Of a stretch of DNA of 64,000 nt, positions 1 through 11,238 are shown piece by piece; position 1 is the first letter of the stretch, and each line of letters begins with the position of its first letter. This DNA comes from Paraphoma chrysanthemicola. Taxonomy: Eukaryota > Ascomycota > Dothideomycetes > Pleosporales > Phaeosphaeriaceae. The notes under the pieces are model-generated. The model ran no database searches. It saw nothing but the letters and a program-made list of their open reading frames with translations, and was not told the DNA's origin. Location: NCBI GenBank assembly GCA_020744225.1, contig JAGMWG010000003.1, positions 2,294,001 through 2,358,000 of the forward strand, in the 5' to 3' direction. A program made the position numbers and the translations under genes.

Positions 1-3000
1 GTGGCTTTTGCTAATCCAACTAGATTTGTCATCCAAAAGGCTCACAATCACGCATCGGAGCTCTGTGTCGTTTTACCCAAGCTTTACGAGAACGTGACAA
101 TAGCGAAAAGCGCATTGCATCCATCAGAACATTGGCAGCAGCGCCTCCTTGAGCCATTCCAGCAGATTACCGATACCAGTCAGACTGCTCCTGAACTTGA
201 ACGATTAAGCTATCAATGCAATGCTTTGCTCGACTCAACAATTGCTTTGAGTATAAAAGACGAGCACATCACTAAATTGCGCGATCTGCTCGGAAGACTC
301 CTGACGCAAGCACTCGAAGCGAATGCAGCGACTTCTCGCCAACCCGTCCATTTCTTTGCTCTAGGTGCCGGTCTTCATTTTTATGTTGAACACAGCGATG
401 GTTCGAAGCCACTGGCAGAGCTATGGCCCGAGATATGTCAAGCTTCGGAGACCTTTGGTCATTCCGCGTCTTTTTGGCGGGCCTTGCTGGTCATCGCAAA
501 ACGAGAGAATGCCACGCTTGCTCTGGACGGCCCACACATCGAAATACTGAAGCGAGCCCTAATACGCTGCCTGGGATCATCGTCACATGAGCTAAGACTT
601 ACAGCACTCCAGATACTGGACCTGTTTGTGGGTAAAGATGGTGGTGATAGGCAGCGGATACTATCAGTGGCTATCCTGATCGAACAAACGCCTTTGACGC
701 TTGAGCACCAGCGATCCATTGCTATGCGCATTGGTCAGCTTGCAAAGCATTACCCTTCAATCTGCTCCGACGATTGGATTGGTGAGGCAATACCTGCATT
801 TTGCTTCGGCTTGCTGCAGGTTCGATTGTCATCTGTTTGGGACGACACTTGCTCTGCCTTGAAGAGCATGTGCGAGACAAAAGAAGGCGAGAACTTTGTC
901 ACACGGACGGCTTTTGAGTGGTTGGATGCACCCGAGACAGATGCTCAGCAGTATGTTCCCGCACCCAACGGAAACTCCCCATCACGGCCGTATGTGACCG
1001 AGTTCGAGTGCACAAACGTTGTACAATTGGAAAGCGTTGTGTGCCAGAGTCAGGAGCTAGCTGAAAACATCGAAGATCGCCTAAGAATCATGTTCGAAGA
1101 GAAGCACGCCCAAGTTCCCTTCCTGAACTCGTTTAGCAGGGGTCAATCTCTCCGATTGCTCAATACTTTACCGCAGATCGCCGAGAAACGCTCACGGCTG
1201 CTGGTCCCCATTCTTCTAAATTGGGCGCTCAACAAGCATACAGATGGTCCACAAACGGTCGATAATGATGAAGAAGAAACAAGCGTCGCCGCATCACACG
1301 GATGGGCAAGGAAGGATCAAAAGGCAATGCTTTCCCTTTTCGCCAAGTTCGGCAATCCAAAAGTCTTGTATCGTAGCGAAGAGGTTCGAGATGCATTGCT
1401 GGCTTTGCTCGCGAATGGAGATCTCGAGATCCAAAAGGCTGCCCTACAGGCACTCCTGACGTGGAAGGATCCCGGCATCGTGCCCTACAAGGAAGACTTG
1501 CTTAACTTACTTGACGACGCGCGGTTCAGGGACGAGCTGCCAATCTTTCTCAGCGAGGGCGAAATTCAAGATACAGACCTGGAGCGCCTCCTGCCCATTG
1601 TGTTGCGCTTATTATACGGCAAAGTCATTGCGGGAAAGCGAGGTCTCGAGTCCAAACGAAAAGCAGTCTTCATCGGCCTGAAGACGCGGTTCGGAGATAA
1701 CGCCATTCGCCAATTTCTGGACATCGCATTTGGCCCACTCAGCGGTATCTCAGTCATTAACCATGGTGGACTAGACAACGAGCTTATTCAGAAGGATGTG
1801 ATGGACTCCCGCAAGCAAGTGGGAATGTTGAACATGTTAGATGACTTGCTCAGCACCTTCCAAACGACCTTCAACCCGTTCATCGGCATCGTTATCGACC
1901 CGACCTTATATTGCTTGATCAAAGCATCTCGCATCCTTTCAACTTCGGAGCCTCTAGAAAGTGGGGATCTGAGCTCGGCGACCCATGGACAACAGATCTC
2001 GTTGCTGAAGACAATCCGCCAGCGTGCACTTCACATCCTCGCGCGGCTTACCGAGAACTGTCCAGAATTCAGCTGGCAGCTTTATTCGTCGGTAATTGTC
2101 AAGGAACTCGTCGAGCCCCGGCTCCAGAACCTGCCAATAGAGACCGCGCAATCCGTGTCAGGTCTTCTGCGGTTGTTTGCTGCTTGGGCTAAATCCTCTC
2201 AGACAGCGCCGTTTCTGGTTGAGAGCAGCCAGCTGCTTCTGCGGAAGGTCATTGATTGCTTAGAGGTACCATCTGCGAAAGACGAAGTCAAGATCTTCAT
2301 ACTGAACGACATCCTTGGCGGCGTCATTGGTCTTGTGGGACCAAATGGCTCATTGCAAACCCCTGAAGAGAAGCTCCTGCGCAATCGTATTCACACCGAC
2401 ATCATCCAGCCTTATTCAAACCTCATCCTCGTCAAAGTGGGCTCCCTCCTACGACAGAGTCCGAGCAAGGAGGTGTTAGAGGCCGGAGTTCAGACGATTG
2501 CAGAACTAGCCACCCATGTCGTCGGTACGACAGAGTCCCGTAGCATGCTTGAGATTGCTACCTTTTTACTTCGTCAGCCATCAAAGCGGGTCAGTCCTCG
2601 AACCAAGCTTGGCCTTCTCAAGATCTTGCATGAGTTCATTCAGAGGTATGATAGCGACGCGATCACCGAGCTTTTCGACAGCATATTTGACTCTGTCTGT
2701 CCTATGTTTGCTTTCATCCAGGACAAGACGGCCCGGTCTCTGCTTTGCGATATTCTTCATGATCTATCAGAATCGAGAGATGACTTGGTGGCTACGGCGG
2801 CACTATGCCAGGACCTCAATTCTTTCGCCACGTCGCGATTGGACGAACCCGACTTTGAGCGTCGTTCGCGTGCCTTCAACAAAATAAACGACACCGCCTT
2901 CCGATCATACACCCTCGTTCAATGGAAGCCACTGATATATAATATGCTCTTCTTGATCAAGGACCAGGACGAGCTAAGCATTCGCACCAATGCATCATTG

Positions 3001-6000
3001 TCGCTTCGCCGTTTCATTGAAGTCTCCCAGACTGATGACTTGAAGGAATTCATCCTCGTAGCAGTACTTCCAGGTATCCATAACGGCATGCGAGAGTCAT
3101 CGGAGCTTGTGCGCGCTGAATTCTTAGCTGTCTTGGAGCAGTTGGTGAAGACTCAACGTGAGTGGGCGCCAGTCGCCGACCTCTATGTCCTTCTCTCGGA
3201 GGACGAGGAAGCTTCATTTTTCAGCAATGTACTGCACATTCAAGGACACCGTCGGCTGAGGGCTCTGCGGCGCCTGGCTGCCAACGCCTCACGAATCAAG
3301 TCTGGCAACATTTACCACATCATGCTACCCCTCCTGGAACATTTTGTTTTCAACAAGGCCGACGACGAAGGAGCAGACAGCTTGTCGGGAGAATCAATCA
3401 AGTCTATTACTTCGTTGGTTGAGTGGATTGAGTGGCCGCAGCTCCGTGCATTGCTCAAACGCTACATCGGCTACCTATCAAGCAAGGAAGACAAGCAGAA
3501 GGCCATTATCAAGCTCATTGTAGGCTCCATGGAAGGTTTGAACCGAGCAGGACGCGCAAAAGGATACGTCACTACCGCCAGCGTCGCCGCACAGGTGGAC
3601 AATGATGCCGCAGAAGGGCACATACTTGACGACAGCATGGATGTTGAGCTGCCCATATCGTCACTAACCAGAACGTTACCGCAGCAAGACAAGTTGACAG
3701 GCGATCTGATCAACAACTTCCTGCCAGATCTAGTTGAGTATTTACACAAAAAGGACGACACAACGGTCAGTCTGCGGGTCCCTGTTGCGATTGCTATTAC
3801 CAAGGTGCTCCTTGTCTTACCGCCGCATGAGATCGAGTCACGTCTACCCGGAGTCCTTCTCGACATCTGCTACATACTAAAGAGCCGTGCACAAGAAAGT
3901 CGAGACATGGCCAGGAATACTCTATCTGACATCGCCACATTCATGGGTCCTGCTTACCTCGGCTTCATTATCAAAGCTCTTCGAACTGCGCTTCAGCGAG
4001 GTTATCAACTGCACGTTCTTTCATTCACCATTCATCACATACTAGTCAAGCTGTCAGATCAGCTGAACCCAGGCGATCTTGACTACTGTCTCTCCGACAT
4101 TGTTGACGTCATCATGGATGACACATTCGGCATTACTGGCCAAGAGAAGGATGCTGAGGAGTACATCAGCAAAATGAAGGAGGTCAAGAGCAGCAAGAGC
4201 TTCGACTCTATGGACATTGTCGCACGATCAGCTACACCAACACACTTGATTAGACTCGTCACTCCGATCAAGTCACTTCTATTGGAGAAGTTGAATGCGC
4301 GAATGGTACAAAAGATCGATGAGCTACTTAGACGAATCGGACTAGGCATACTACAGAATCCGACCGTCAACGACAGGGACATTCTCGTCTTCTGCTATGA
4401 ACTCATCCAAGAGGTGTACAGAGCCAGTGCAACAACAGAGACGAAGAGCAAGATCGATCCAAAGAACAAACGCTATTTGATCAATATGAGAGGCGCAGCA
4501 AAATCCGGTGCTCGGTTGTCGACATCGTCGTATGTTTACAAGCTCACTCGCTTCAGCTTAGACATCCTACGAACGGTACTGCGCAAGCATACGGAGCTGC
4601 AAACTCCTCAGAATCTTGCAGGATTCCTACCAGTCATAGGCGATGCCATGGTTCAAGGCCAGGAAGAGGTGCAAGTATCGGCAATTCGCCTACTTGCCAC
4701 TTTCATCAAGATGCCGATGACAGAGCTGGACACGAATTGCCCGGTATATGTCGACGAAGCAATAAGAGCCATCAAAGGAGCGCCATCATCGAATACTGAA
4801 CTTGCTCAGGCATCTTTGAAGCTGATCTCGGCTGTCTTGCGAGATCGACCGAACGTGGATATCAAGGATCGTGATATCGGTCACCTGATCAAGCGCTTGG
4901 TACCTGATCTGGATGAGCCGGACCGACAGGGTGTTTCGTTTGGATTTCTCAAGGCCGTCATGAACCGTCGCTTCGACCTTCCAGAAATGTATGAAGCTAT
5001 GGACAAGGTGGCTGAGATGATGATCACGAATCACACGAAGTCGGCGCGAGATGTGGCTCGAAGCCATTATTTTCAATTCCTCACCTCCTACACCCAAAGC
5101 GAGAAGCGCTTTAAGAAACAACTGGAGTTTCTTCTCAAGAATTTACGCTATGAGCATATGGAGGGCCGACAATCGGTCATGGATGCCCTAGATCTCGTCA
5201 TCACCAAGGCTTTGCCTCGATTTCCGGAGAAGGCACAATATGACTACCATGGACTGCTCTTTCTCCCGCTGGTCAACACTGTGGCCAATGACGACTCAAG
5301 CAAATGCCGAGCAATGGCCAGTCTTCTAGTCAAGAGTCTTTTCCAATATGCTAGCGACAGGCGGCTACAGAGCTTCACAGCCGACTTGAAGTCGTGGCTA
5401 GAGCAAGACGAGAATGCCGGTCTCAGGCGACTTGGTATCCAATGCTGGGGCTTTTACTTCGAGGCTATTGACGAAGATGCGGATGACGAACCGAAGGATC
5501 TTCCTACTATCCTCGCCCATCTTGACACGATCATTGATGAGTCTTTGGCCAGGCGGGACGACGATGATTGGGAGCTTCTGTATTATTCGCTGACTCTGCT
5601 CTCGAAGGTCTGCAAGAAGTATCCTGATTCAATGTTTGCATCGACGAAAGAGAGTTTGTGGACTGCCGTGCAAGCAAGCGCATCGTACCCTCATGCCTGG
5701 GTAAAGCTTAAAGCTGCGGAGTTGTTGGGCACCTACTTTGCTCACCTTGGAATCTCGAACAAGGACAATGGCCTCGATGCGCTCCCGTTGGAAGGCAGTG
5801 GGGGACTGCAATTAGCGGAGCAAAGCATGATCCAGCTGACCAATGCCTTCTTGAACAATCTGCTTAATCAAGAAGTCTCGGAACAACTGTGTATGCAAAG
5901 CGTCAAGAATATCGCCTTCCTGGCGCGATGCTTTGCCGTCAACGAAGCGAAGTGGCATTGGCAAAGAAACGACGGCGAGGGCGAAGATGAAGATGGCGCC

Positions 6001-6615
6001 ACGTCTAAAACCAACGGAGCAACGAATGGCCATGCAGATACATCAGACGAAGAGTTTGGCGGCTTTTCGCCTCCTCCCGGAACGCCATCCAAGAAAGCCG
6101 CTTCCCCACCGCCAGCAGCCATTCATCGCCTGATGATCCGCCTATCGGGACTCGTCCGCCGCGACAACCGCTCCATGCTCGCCAAAACCTCCACAATACA
6201 CCTCCTCGAGACCATCGCCATCAAGCTTCCCCTCGAAGCGCTCGCATCCTCATTGCCCCATCTCCTCACAACACTCAACACCCTCATCGATCCCGCAACA
6301 ACTATCCCGCGATCACACACCACGCCGACCTCCCTCAACGAACCTAATGAGGAGTGGAAAGCCCTCATCGACAAAGCGCGAGAGATTATGAATACGTTGC
6401 AGAAACGCATGGGTACACAGGAATATCTGAACGTCATGGGCGAGGTGCAGAAAGCTGTACGAGAACGAAGAGAAGAACGGAGACGCAAGAGGAAGGTCGA
6501 GGCTGTTATCGACCCCGAGAAGGCGGAGAAGGAGAAGCGCAGACGGCATGATGTTAAGAGGGTGAAGAGGAAGGAGAAGGGTGCTGAGGGGAGGAGTATG
6601 AGGCGGGGATGGTAG
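1..6615 (+). CDS. UTP20: UTP20, U3 snoRNP / SSU processome scaffold (5' end outside window)
   Basis: The frame is open from the first base to a TAG stop at 6613-6615, giving 2204 residues. Family members are roughly 2500-2700 residues, so the N-terminal few hundred residues lie upstream and the GTG at position 1 is not the start. The protein is an all-helical HEAT/ARM-like repeat solenoid typical of the DRIM/UTP20 family. The C-terminus is the family's characteristic lysine/arginine-rich tail (last ~60 residues, many KRK/RRK runs), preceded by an acidic, disordered insert near residues 1985-2045. UTP20 is a nucleolar component of the small-subunit processome needed for 18S rRNA maturation (known for the family). 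No intron is apparent in the visible part. It is a housekeeping gene with no evident link to its neighbours. Confidence 0.93.
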   Translation: MAFANPTRFVIQKAHNHASELCVVLPKLYENVTIAKSALHPSEHWQQRLLEPFQQITDTSQTAPELERLSYQCNALLDSTIALSIKDEHITKLRDLLGRLLTQALEANAATSRQPVHFFALGAGLHFYVEHSDGSKPLAELWPEICQASETFGHSASFWRALLVIAKRENATLALDGPHIEILKRALIRCLGSSSHELRLTALQILDLFVGKDGGDRQRILSVAILIEQTPLTLEHQRSIAMRIGQLAKHYPSICSDDWIGEAIPAFCFGLLQVRLSSVWDDTCSALKSMCETKEGENFVTRTAFEWLDAPETDAQQYVPAPNGNSPSRPYVTEFECTNVVQLESVVCQSQELAENIEDRLRIMFEEKHAQVPFLNSFSRGQSLRLLNTLPQIAEKRSRLLVPILLNWALNKHTDGPQTVDNDEEETSVAASHGWARKDQKAMLSLFAKFGNPKVLYRSEEVRDALLALLANGDLEIQKAALQALLTWKDPGIVPYKEDLLNLLDDARFRDELPIFLSEGEIQDTDLERLLPIVLRLLYGKVIAGKRGLESKRKAVFIGLKTRFGDNAIRQFLDIAFGPLSGISVINHGGLDNELIQKDVMDSRKQVGMLNMLDDLLSTFQTTFNPFIGIVIDPTLYCLIKASRILSTSEPLESGDLSSATHGQQISLLKTIRQRALHILARLTENCPEFSWQLYSSVIVKELVEPRLQNLPIETAQSVSGLLRLFAAWAKSSQTAPFLVESSQLLLRKVIDCLEVPSAKDEVKIFILNDILGGVIGLVGPNGSLQTPEEKLLRNRIHTDIIQPYSNLILVKVGSLLRQSPSKEVLEAGVQTIAELATHVVGTTESRSMLEIATFLLRQPSKRVSPRTKLGLLKILHEFIQRYDSDAITELFDSIFDSVCPMFAFIQDKTARSLLCDILHDLSESRDDLVATAALCQDLNSFATSRLDEPDFERRSRAFNKINDTAFRSYTLVQWKPLIYNMLFLIKDQDELSIRTNASLSLRRFIEVSQTDDLKEFILVAVLPGIHNGMRESSELVRAEFLAVLEQLVKTQREWAPVADLYVLLSEDEEASFFSNVLHIQGHRRLRALRRLAANASRIKSGNIYHIMLPLLEHFVFNKADDEGADSLSGESIKSITSLVEWIEWPQLRALLKRYIGYLSSKEDKQKAIIKLIVGSMEGLNRAGRAKGYVTTASVAAQVDNDAAEGHILDDSMDVELPISSLTRTLPQQDKLTGDLINNFLPDLVEYLHKKDDTTVSLRVPVAIAITKVLLVLPPHEIESRLPGVLLDICYILKSRAQESRDMARNTLSDIATFMGPAYLGFIIKALRTALQRGYQLHVLSFTIHHILVKLSDQLNPGDLDYCLSDIVDVIMDDTFGITGQEKDAEEYISKMKEVKSSKSFDSMDIVARSATPTHLIRLVTPIKSLLLEKLNARMVQKIDELLRRIGLGILQNPTVNDRDILVFCYELIQEVYRASATTETKSKIDPKNKRYLINMRGAAKSGARLSTSSYVYKLTRFSLDILRTVLRKHTELQTPQNLAGFLPVIGDAMVQGQEEVQVSAIRLLATFIKMPMTELDTNCPVYVDEAIRAIKGAPSSNTELAQASLKLISAVLRDRPNVDIKDRDIGHLIKRLVPDLDEPDRQGVSFGFLKAVMNRRFDLPEMYEAMDKVAEMMITNHTKSARDVARSHYFQFLTSYTQSEKRFKKQLEFLLKNLRYEHMEGRQSVMDALDLVITKALPRFPEKAQYDYHGLLFLPLVNTVANDDSSKCRAMASLLVKSLFQYASDRRLQSFTADLKSWLEQDENAGLRRLGIQCWGFYFEAIDEDADDEPKDLPTILAHLDTIIDESLARRDDDDWELLYYSLTLLSKVCKKYPDSMFASTKESLWTAVQASASYPHAWVKLKAAELLGTYFAHLGISNKDNGLDALPLEGSGGLQLAEQSMIQLTNAFLNNLLNQEVSEQLCMQSVKNIAFLARCFAVNEAKWHWQRNDGEGEDEDGATSKTNGATNGHADTSDEEFGGFSPPPGTPSKKAASPPPAAIHRLMIRLSGLVRRDNRSMLAKTSTIHLLETIAIKLPLEALASSLPHLLTTLNTLIDPATTIPRSHTTPTSLNEPNEEWKALIDKAREIMNTLQKRMGTQEYLNVMGEVQKAVRERREERRRKRKVEAVIDPEKAEKEKRRRHDVKRVKRKEKGAEGRSMRRGW

Positions 6616-7384
6616 ATTGTGTGTGTTTTGAGCTGAGAAGCATTGGTGGCGTTATGTAGTGAAAAGCGTGCATTTGTTAGGCGTCTCAATAGGGAGGAGG
6701 TCGTTTACGGGGAAATTTTACGAGTAGTTTGAAGGTGTTGTGTTGTGTGGAGAGTGATGTGATGTTTGATTCGGATGTGATGGTCAGAAGCATGCAATAC
6801 ATTGCGGTTTGTTGCACTTGAATCAGGCTTTCGGTACTTTCCGCACGAGCATGCATCTTCATCATGTGCATAATTTTGATGGCAAAGTCTTTCTCACGCA
6901 CAATGTTTTCAAAGAATAATAAACTCTGACCACCTTGCTTGTTAATTATTAGCGCATGCTCTTGTATACTTGTCATGAGCGAGATATTAGCCGTATCTTG
7001 AACACTTAGTCCCATAATGAGGCCATGGGTGCAGGAACGCCTCAGTCGACCGGTGCAGCAGAGGCGCCCGCTCTGCCCTAGCATTGTCAATTGCCATGAC
7101 ACAGGAAGCTATGATGGTGCCCGTGTACGAGTGCTGTGGTGAATATATTATGAAGCTTGCTTTCGTCGTGGAAGATATCCAAGGCAAAAGATCGCCGTCG
7201 TATATGGCTGAATTTGACCGGGCTGTGGCTTGGAATGATGTCGTGCGATTGGTTGTACCTAGCCTCCATCATGTGAGCTTACATAACACACCTGACACCT
7301 CTCAAGTTGTGCTTCAGCCTTGCGGTGCCGCATCTTCTTTACTATACTACGTCTTTTGGCTCGTTGCGCACCACCGACATCGAC
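6616..7384. other. Intergenic, UTP20 3' side to HET gene 5' side
   Basis: This 769 bp stretch holds a 138-codon minus-strand open frame at 6686-7102 and a shorter plus-strand frame from 7084. Neither resembles a known family, and no supporting splice pattern is seen. It probably carries the UTP20 terminator and the HET gene promoter. Confidence 0.5.
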
Positions 7385-9175
7385 ATGCCACCGCAAGGCT
7401 TCTATCCCGTTCTCGAGACCACTGGCATTGCACATAGTATCCGTATCTTGGACCTAGATGAGCCGTCAGGCAAAAGGCAACAGTCTCTCAAAGGGACAAT
7501 CCGAGTGGTATCGCTTATCGATCGGCCCTCGTACACCGCGCTTTCGTATGTGTGGGGTGGTTTTGACAAGGAACAAAGGTACACAATTGGCCATGGAGAT
7601 TCCACAATCGACATTACACCGAATTGTTTCTATGCACTTCAAGATATTCGACGGCATTTCGGACGAGTTAGCATTTGGGTGGACAGCATTTGCATCGACC
7701 AGTCGAATGATCTGGACCGAAACCACCAGGTAAAGCTGATGGAGCAGATATATAGTCAGGCAGATATTGTATATGTCTGGCTTGATTACGATCAGCTTAA
7801 AAGCCACAAGCAACGCGGCGCGTTCGAGCCATTACGAAGACTGGGAAGAGGAGAGACGAAATGGTATGGCAAACATTGCGTAGAAACCTTCAACATGCGA
7901 TACATGTTTCAACACCAATGGTTCGTTCGAGGATGGACTTTACAAGAAGCCGCTCTGGCAAAGGATATACTCTTTGTGGCAGAAGACGATTTCGTTCATT
8001 GGGACAACCTCGCTCCCGCCATCGCTTACCTGGAGCGTGTTCCAGCGGATCATCCTGGCCAAAGTAATTTTTATTACCTCGCACAACTGAGAAACATGTT
8101 TGCAGCGGACGCAGACATAGGACGAAGTGTTTTTGACAGTGCACCAATCATGCAACAAATGAGACAGCGACATGTTTCCAAAGATCACGATATCGCGTAT
8201 GCTTATTATGGTCTGCTTCAAAGAGCTGGAGCGCAGCTTACCGAGGTAGATTATACGCAGCAATCCAATCGGGTCTTGTGCGATTTCTTCCGTGACCTGA
8301 TCAGGTGGGATCAAGCCTTTTTGGTTCTGTTGGAAGATGCTGGGATGTCCAGCCCAACTTGGCTGCCTTTCAAGTGTAATAAGCCACCGGTGTGTCAATT
8401 GGGTACAGAAACACTCGCGGAAGATTCTCATAGCAACGTTCAGTATCTTTGTCGTGGAGAAGAGGACAAGGAGGCCGTTCTCGCTGTACGCGGCTCCTCG
8501 TTGTGCCTAGTAGAATGTTCCATCACGGAAGCGGATTCTCGTTTTGCGACCTTCTTCGAGCGCTCACGAGAACGGGGATGGGTACATTTTGTAACCTTGC
8601 GACACTGGCTGTACGAACACTGGGCCTCTCACAAAATATCTGCAGAACTTGTCTTCCACCAAATTAAAACGACTCTGCATCATTTTGCTTTTGAGCAAAC
8701 GACTTGGATCAAGGATCAGTATTTTACGCCACAAAACGTCTCTTTGTGGATTGAGCACTTGTTCGACTGCTTGTGTGATGAAGACTTTCTGAAGTCGCAT
8801 CATTGTGACATGGAGTGCTATCACACTTTGCCCTACGACAAGGATACCGGTGCCGATCATTTTATTGGTGTTGGAAATGCCCTCGTGTACCAGATGGACA
8901 AAGTCTTTGGCGGAATGCGAATACTGGAAGCTATCAAGCCACTGCTTGAAGTGAGCACCCTCATCATTGCGAGCAATGGAGCCATTGGAATCGGGCCTCG
9001 ATGCGCAGAAGTTGGCGATCAAATCTGCCAAATCGCTGGCGTTCCAACGCCACTTATACTGAGGAAGGAACCGTCCGAGAGATTTCGTGTGATAGGCAAA
9101 ATTGCTCTTCGGTATGGCGAAGGACAGGTGTTGCCCGTGAATGATACCTGCCTGGAGGAGTTTGAATTGGTGTGA
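7385..9175 (+). CDS. HET-domain (heterokaryon incompatibility type) protein
   Basis: A single exon encodes 596 residues. The open frame extends upstream to 7307, but only through a TTG, so the first ATG at 7385 is taken as the start. The N-terminal third is a HET domain: the YTALSYVWG block is at about residues 50-58, the SIWVDSICIDQ block at about 96-106, and a RGWTLQE-type block near residue 185. The remaining ~400 residues match no domain I recognise. HET domains occur in fungal non-self recognition proteins and can trigger cell death when activated. Many genomes carry dozens of such genes, mostly of unknown partner. No adjacent NLR/STAND or small partner gene is seen, so an incompatibility role is an inference from the family only. 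Confidence 0.88.
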   Translation: MPPQGFYPVLETTGIAHSIRILDLDEPSGKRQQSLKGTIRVVSLIDRPSYTALSYVWGGFDKEQRYTIGHGDSTIDITPNCFYALQDIRRHFGRVSIWVDSICIDQSNDLDRNHQVKLMEQIYSQADIVYVWLDYDQLKSHKQRGAFEPLRRLGRGETKWYGKHCVETFNMRYMFQHQWFVRGWTLQEAALAKDILFVAEDDFVHWDNLAPAIAYLERVPADHPGQSNFYYLAQLRNMFAADADIGRSVFDSAPIMQQMRQRHVSKDHDIAYAYYGLLQRAGAQLTEVDYTQQSNRVLCDFFRDLIRWDQAFLVLLEDAGMSSPTWLPFKCNKPPVCQLGTETLAEDSHSNVQYLCRGEEDKEAVLAVRGSSLCLVECSITEADSRFATFFERSRERGWVHFVTLRHWLYEHWASHKISAELVFHQIKTTLHHFAFEQTTWIKDQYFTPQNVSLWIEHLFDCLCDEDFLKSHHCDMECYHTLPYDKDTGADHFIGVGNALVYQMDKVFGGMRILEAIKPLLEVSTLIIASNGAIGIGPRCAEVGDQICQIAGVPTPLILRKEPSERFRVIGKIALRYGEGQVLPVNDTCLEEFELV

Positions 9176-9262
9176 TATTGAGCACAAGACGTCGAATCAT
9201 GTGCCAGGCGTGCACACGTGGCAACATAATCTTATGGCTCATCCATCAAAAGCCCTTCGATA

Positions 9263-9762
9263 ATGGCGGTATTCACATTCAACAAGAAACGCATGAGTCA
9301 AACCGACCTCGGCAAGTTGTTTTGGGAAGATTTTGAGATTTCCGAAGCTTTACCAAATGAAGCACTGGCGAACATCACCATCTCGGCTTTGACCCTGGGT
9401 ACCATGTACGAAGTCGTCAATGGCTTCTTGGCGCGTGGGTTTGAATGCCTATCATTTCAGCAACCGCCTCACCTTACGGGCTCTGTTTGCATCTCATATT
9501 GCCTGTGCCCGTCCTTGGCCTACTGGCTCTGCAACACAACGGCGTAACAGCCATCGATGGCGGCTTTGTTCAGCTTCTTATGATGACGACCGGACGCACA
9601 GAGCTCGAGAAAACTGCTGTACGAGGATGTCTTGGTGGCGAAGACGATAATTCGAAGAGAATGATCAAGATGAAAGTGGGCTTTGGTGAGATGAGCACGG
9701 AAGATGCCGCGGACGGGAGAAACGCTTGCCGTCAGGTTACGGCCGGCACGACGGCGACATAA
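9263..9762 (+). pseudogene. Frameshifted C-terminal remnant of a fungal membrane-protein gene
   Basis: Three overlapping frames together recall the C-terminal part of a fungal multi-pass membrane-protein family known to me only as hypothetical proteins. Frame 2 (from 9263) gives an N-glycosylation-rich stretch (ANITISALTLG). Frame 3 around 9440-9480 gives NAYHFSNRLTL. Frame 1 (9490-9762) gives a hydrophobic segment followed by HNGVTAIDGGFVQLL and GCLGGED. The frame changes twice without convincing splice sites, and the upstream ectodomain is missing. I read it as a truncated, doubly frameshifted pseudogene. Family assignment rests on remembered motifs and needs a search. A 5' exon spliced from elsewhere is possible but not visible. 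Confidence 0.55.
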
Positions 9763-11238
9763 AGTCAGAGAACATCATCAACGAACAAAACTCTCGTGGG
9801 AATCATAATATCACTGGCTCGGTGCCGGCATTTCCCGAAAAAGATACCTAGCAGTAGCAGCGACAACCTTGAAGCATGGAGCTAACGAAGCCGAAGTAAA
9901 AACATCTAGGGTTGGGTGTGGAGAGGCCTGAGACTGGAAGTCAAGTGATCTGGGGAGTTGGCTTTGGGCTTGTGGACGAAACAGTTCCTTTGGAGAGAGA
10001 ACTTCGGTATGGCTCGCCTGAGGCAGAAGCGCATGTCCGTCCTGCGTGATGACGTCAGTGGCTCTCAAGCCTGCAAGTTCCAACATCAGAGCCCTGCATG
10101 GTTTATGACAGATGCACGTGGGATCGTCCGAGGAGAGCACCACATGTCCCTTTTCCAGAATTTCCCAGCCTCGCCGAGCTGTCGGCAATCGCGTGCTGAA
10201 CGTTATGCTCAGAGTATGCTTATCCAGGCTTTCGCATACGACCAATCGGTGCTTTCCCATCCCCTTAATTGCAGTATCTGCTACAACAATCTTGATTAGG
10301 ACGCTGTGATGCTGGTATGCCACGCCGGGTTGTGCCTTGCGACTTCAAGTCCGACTTCGACTCCGACGCTGCAGCTTGAACAGTGCATGGTACTCAGTGA
10401 ACTCCTACCATGACATCCCCAAAGTGTAATTCCCGGCGTGCGATACCAGTTTTAGGTATTGTAAGCACTCTATTTCAAGATAAGCTCCAGGCGATGCAAA
10501 TCATCAATCACGCAACAGCCCCATACCAGGCCAAGCGCATCGCCACATCTGGCAGCAACGAAGTATTCAAATACAGGAAGTATCTCAGGCACGGCAGGCA
10601 CATAAGACAATGCCGCGAAATTGGGCTACCAGATCGACACGATCGTCGCAGATGCCAAAGCTTCTCGGGGGTTCGCCTGCGTTGCCTAGAGCGCTGATTG
10701 GCTCGATGCGCGGGAGTCGCGTGGCTCGCAAATGTTCCGCGTCCAACGGTCCGAATGGGCAACAATTTCTGACACTTTGACACTCGATGAGCCCACATCA
10801 GGCCCTTTTCCAGAGTCTTGGAGACATCGAAACGGGAAGACGATAGCAATCAAGGGAGGAGGATGAAGTTGCAAGCTATCTCAGGCAGAACAGAAAATGG
10901 TCGAGGTCGCGAGTTGCGCAGGGAATGTAGTGGGCTGGAGATGAGATGAGGTTTGTATTGTTTGGGTCAGGCACCGAAGAAGGAGATGCACGACTCGCGC
11001 AGTATTTGCCCTAGGCCATCTTCTTACCCCAGCGATCGCAGCCCAACTTCAGGACGAAGCCCCTCAACCATGCGAGGATCCTTCCCATCGGTCATGGCTA
11101 CCTTGTACATCCATATCAAGGCACTCTTGGTCGAATCCATGACTTGCAGAACATGAGAGCAAGGCGAACCCTTCTTCACAAACACGCACGCATACAAAAC
11201 ACCATTCTCCTCAATCGCTAAAGACAGCGAAGGTCGTT
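9763..11238. other. Long gene-poor stretch, with a possible minus-strand fragment
   Basis: This 1.48 kb stretch has no gene I can support. A 170-codon minus-strand frame at 9811-10323 has no recognisable motif. At 11024-11233 on the minus strand there is a ~70-codon open segment of coding-like composition (IEENGVLYACVFVKKGSPC) ending at a TAA but with no ATG. It could be a last exon or gene fragment, and it abuts the start of the pepsin-like gene on the opposite strand. Confidence 0.4.

Noticed and set aside
6686..7102. 138-codon minus-strand open frame downstream of UTP20
   Set aside because: No recognisable motif, no splice support, and composition unlike the neighbouring genes.
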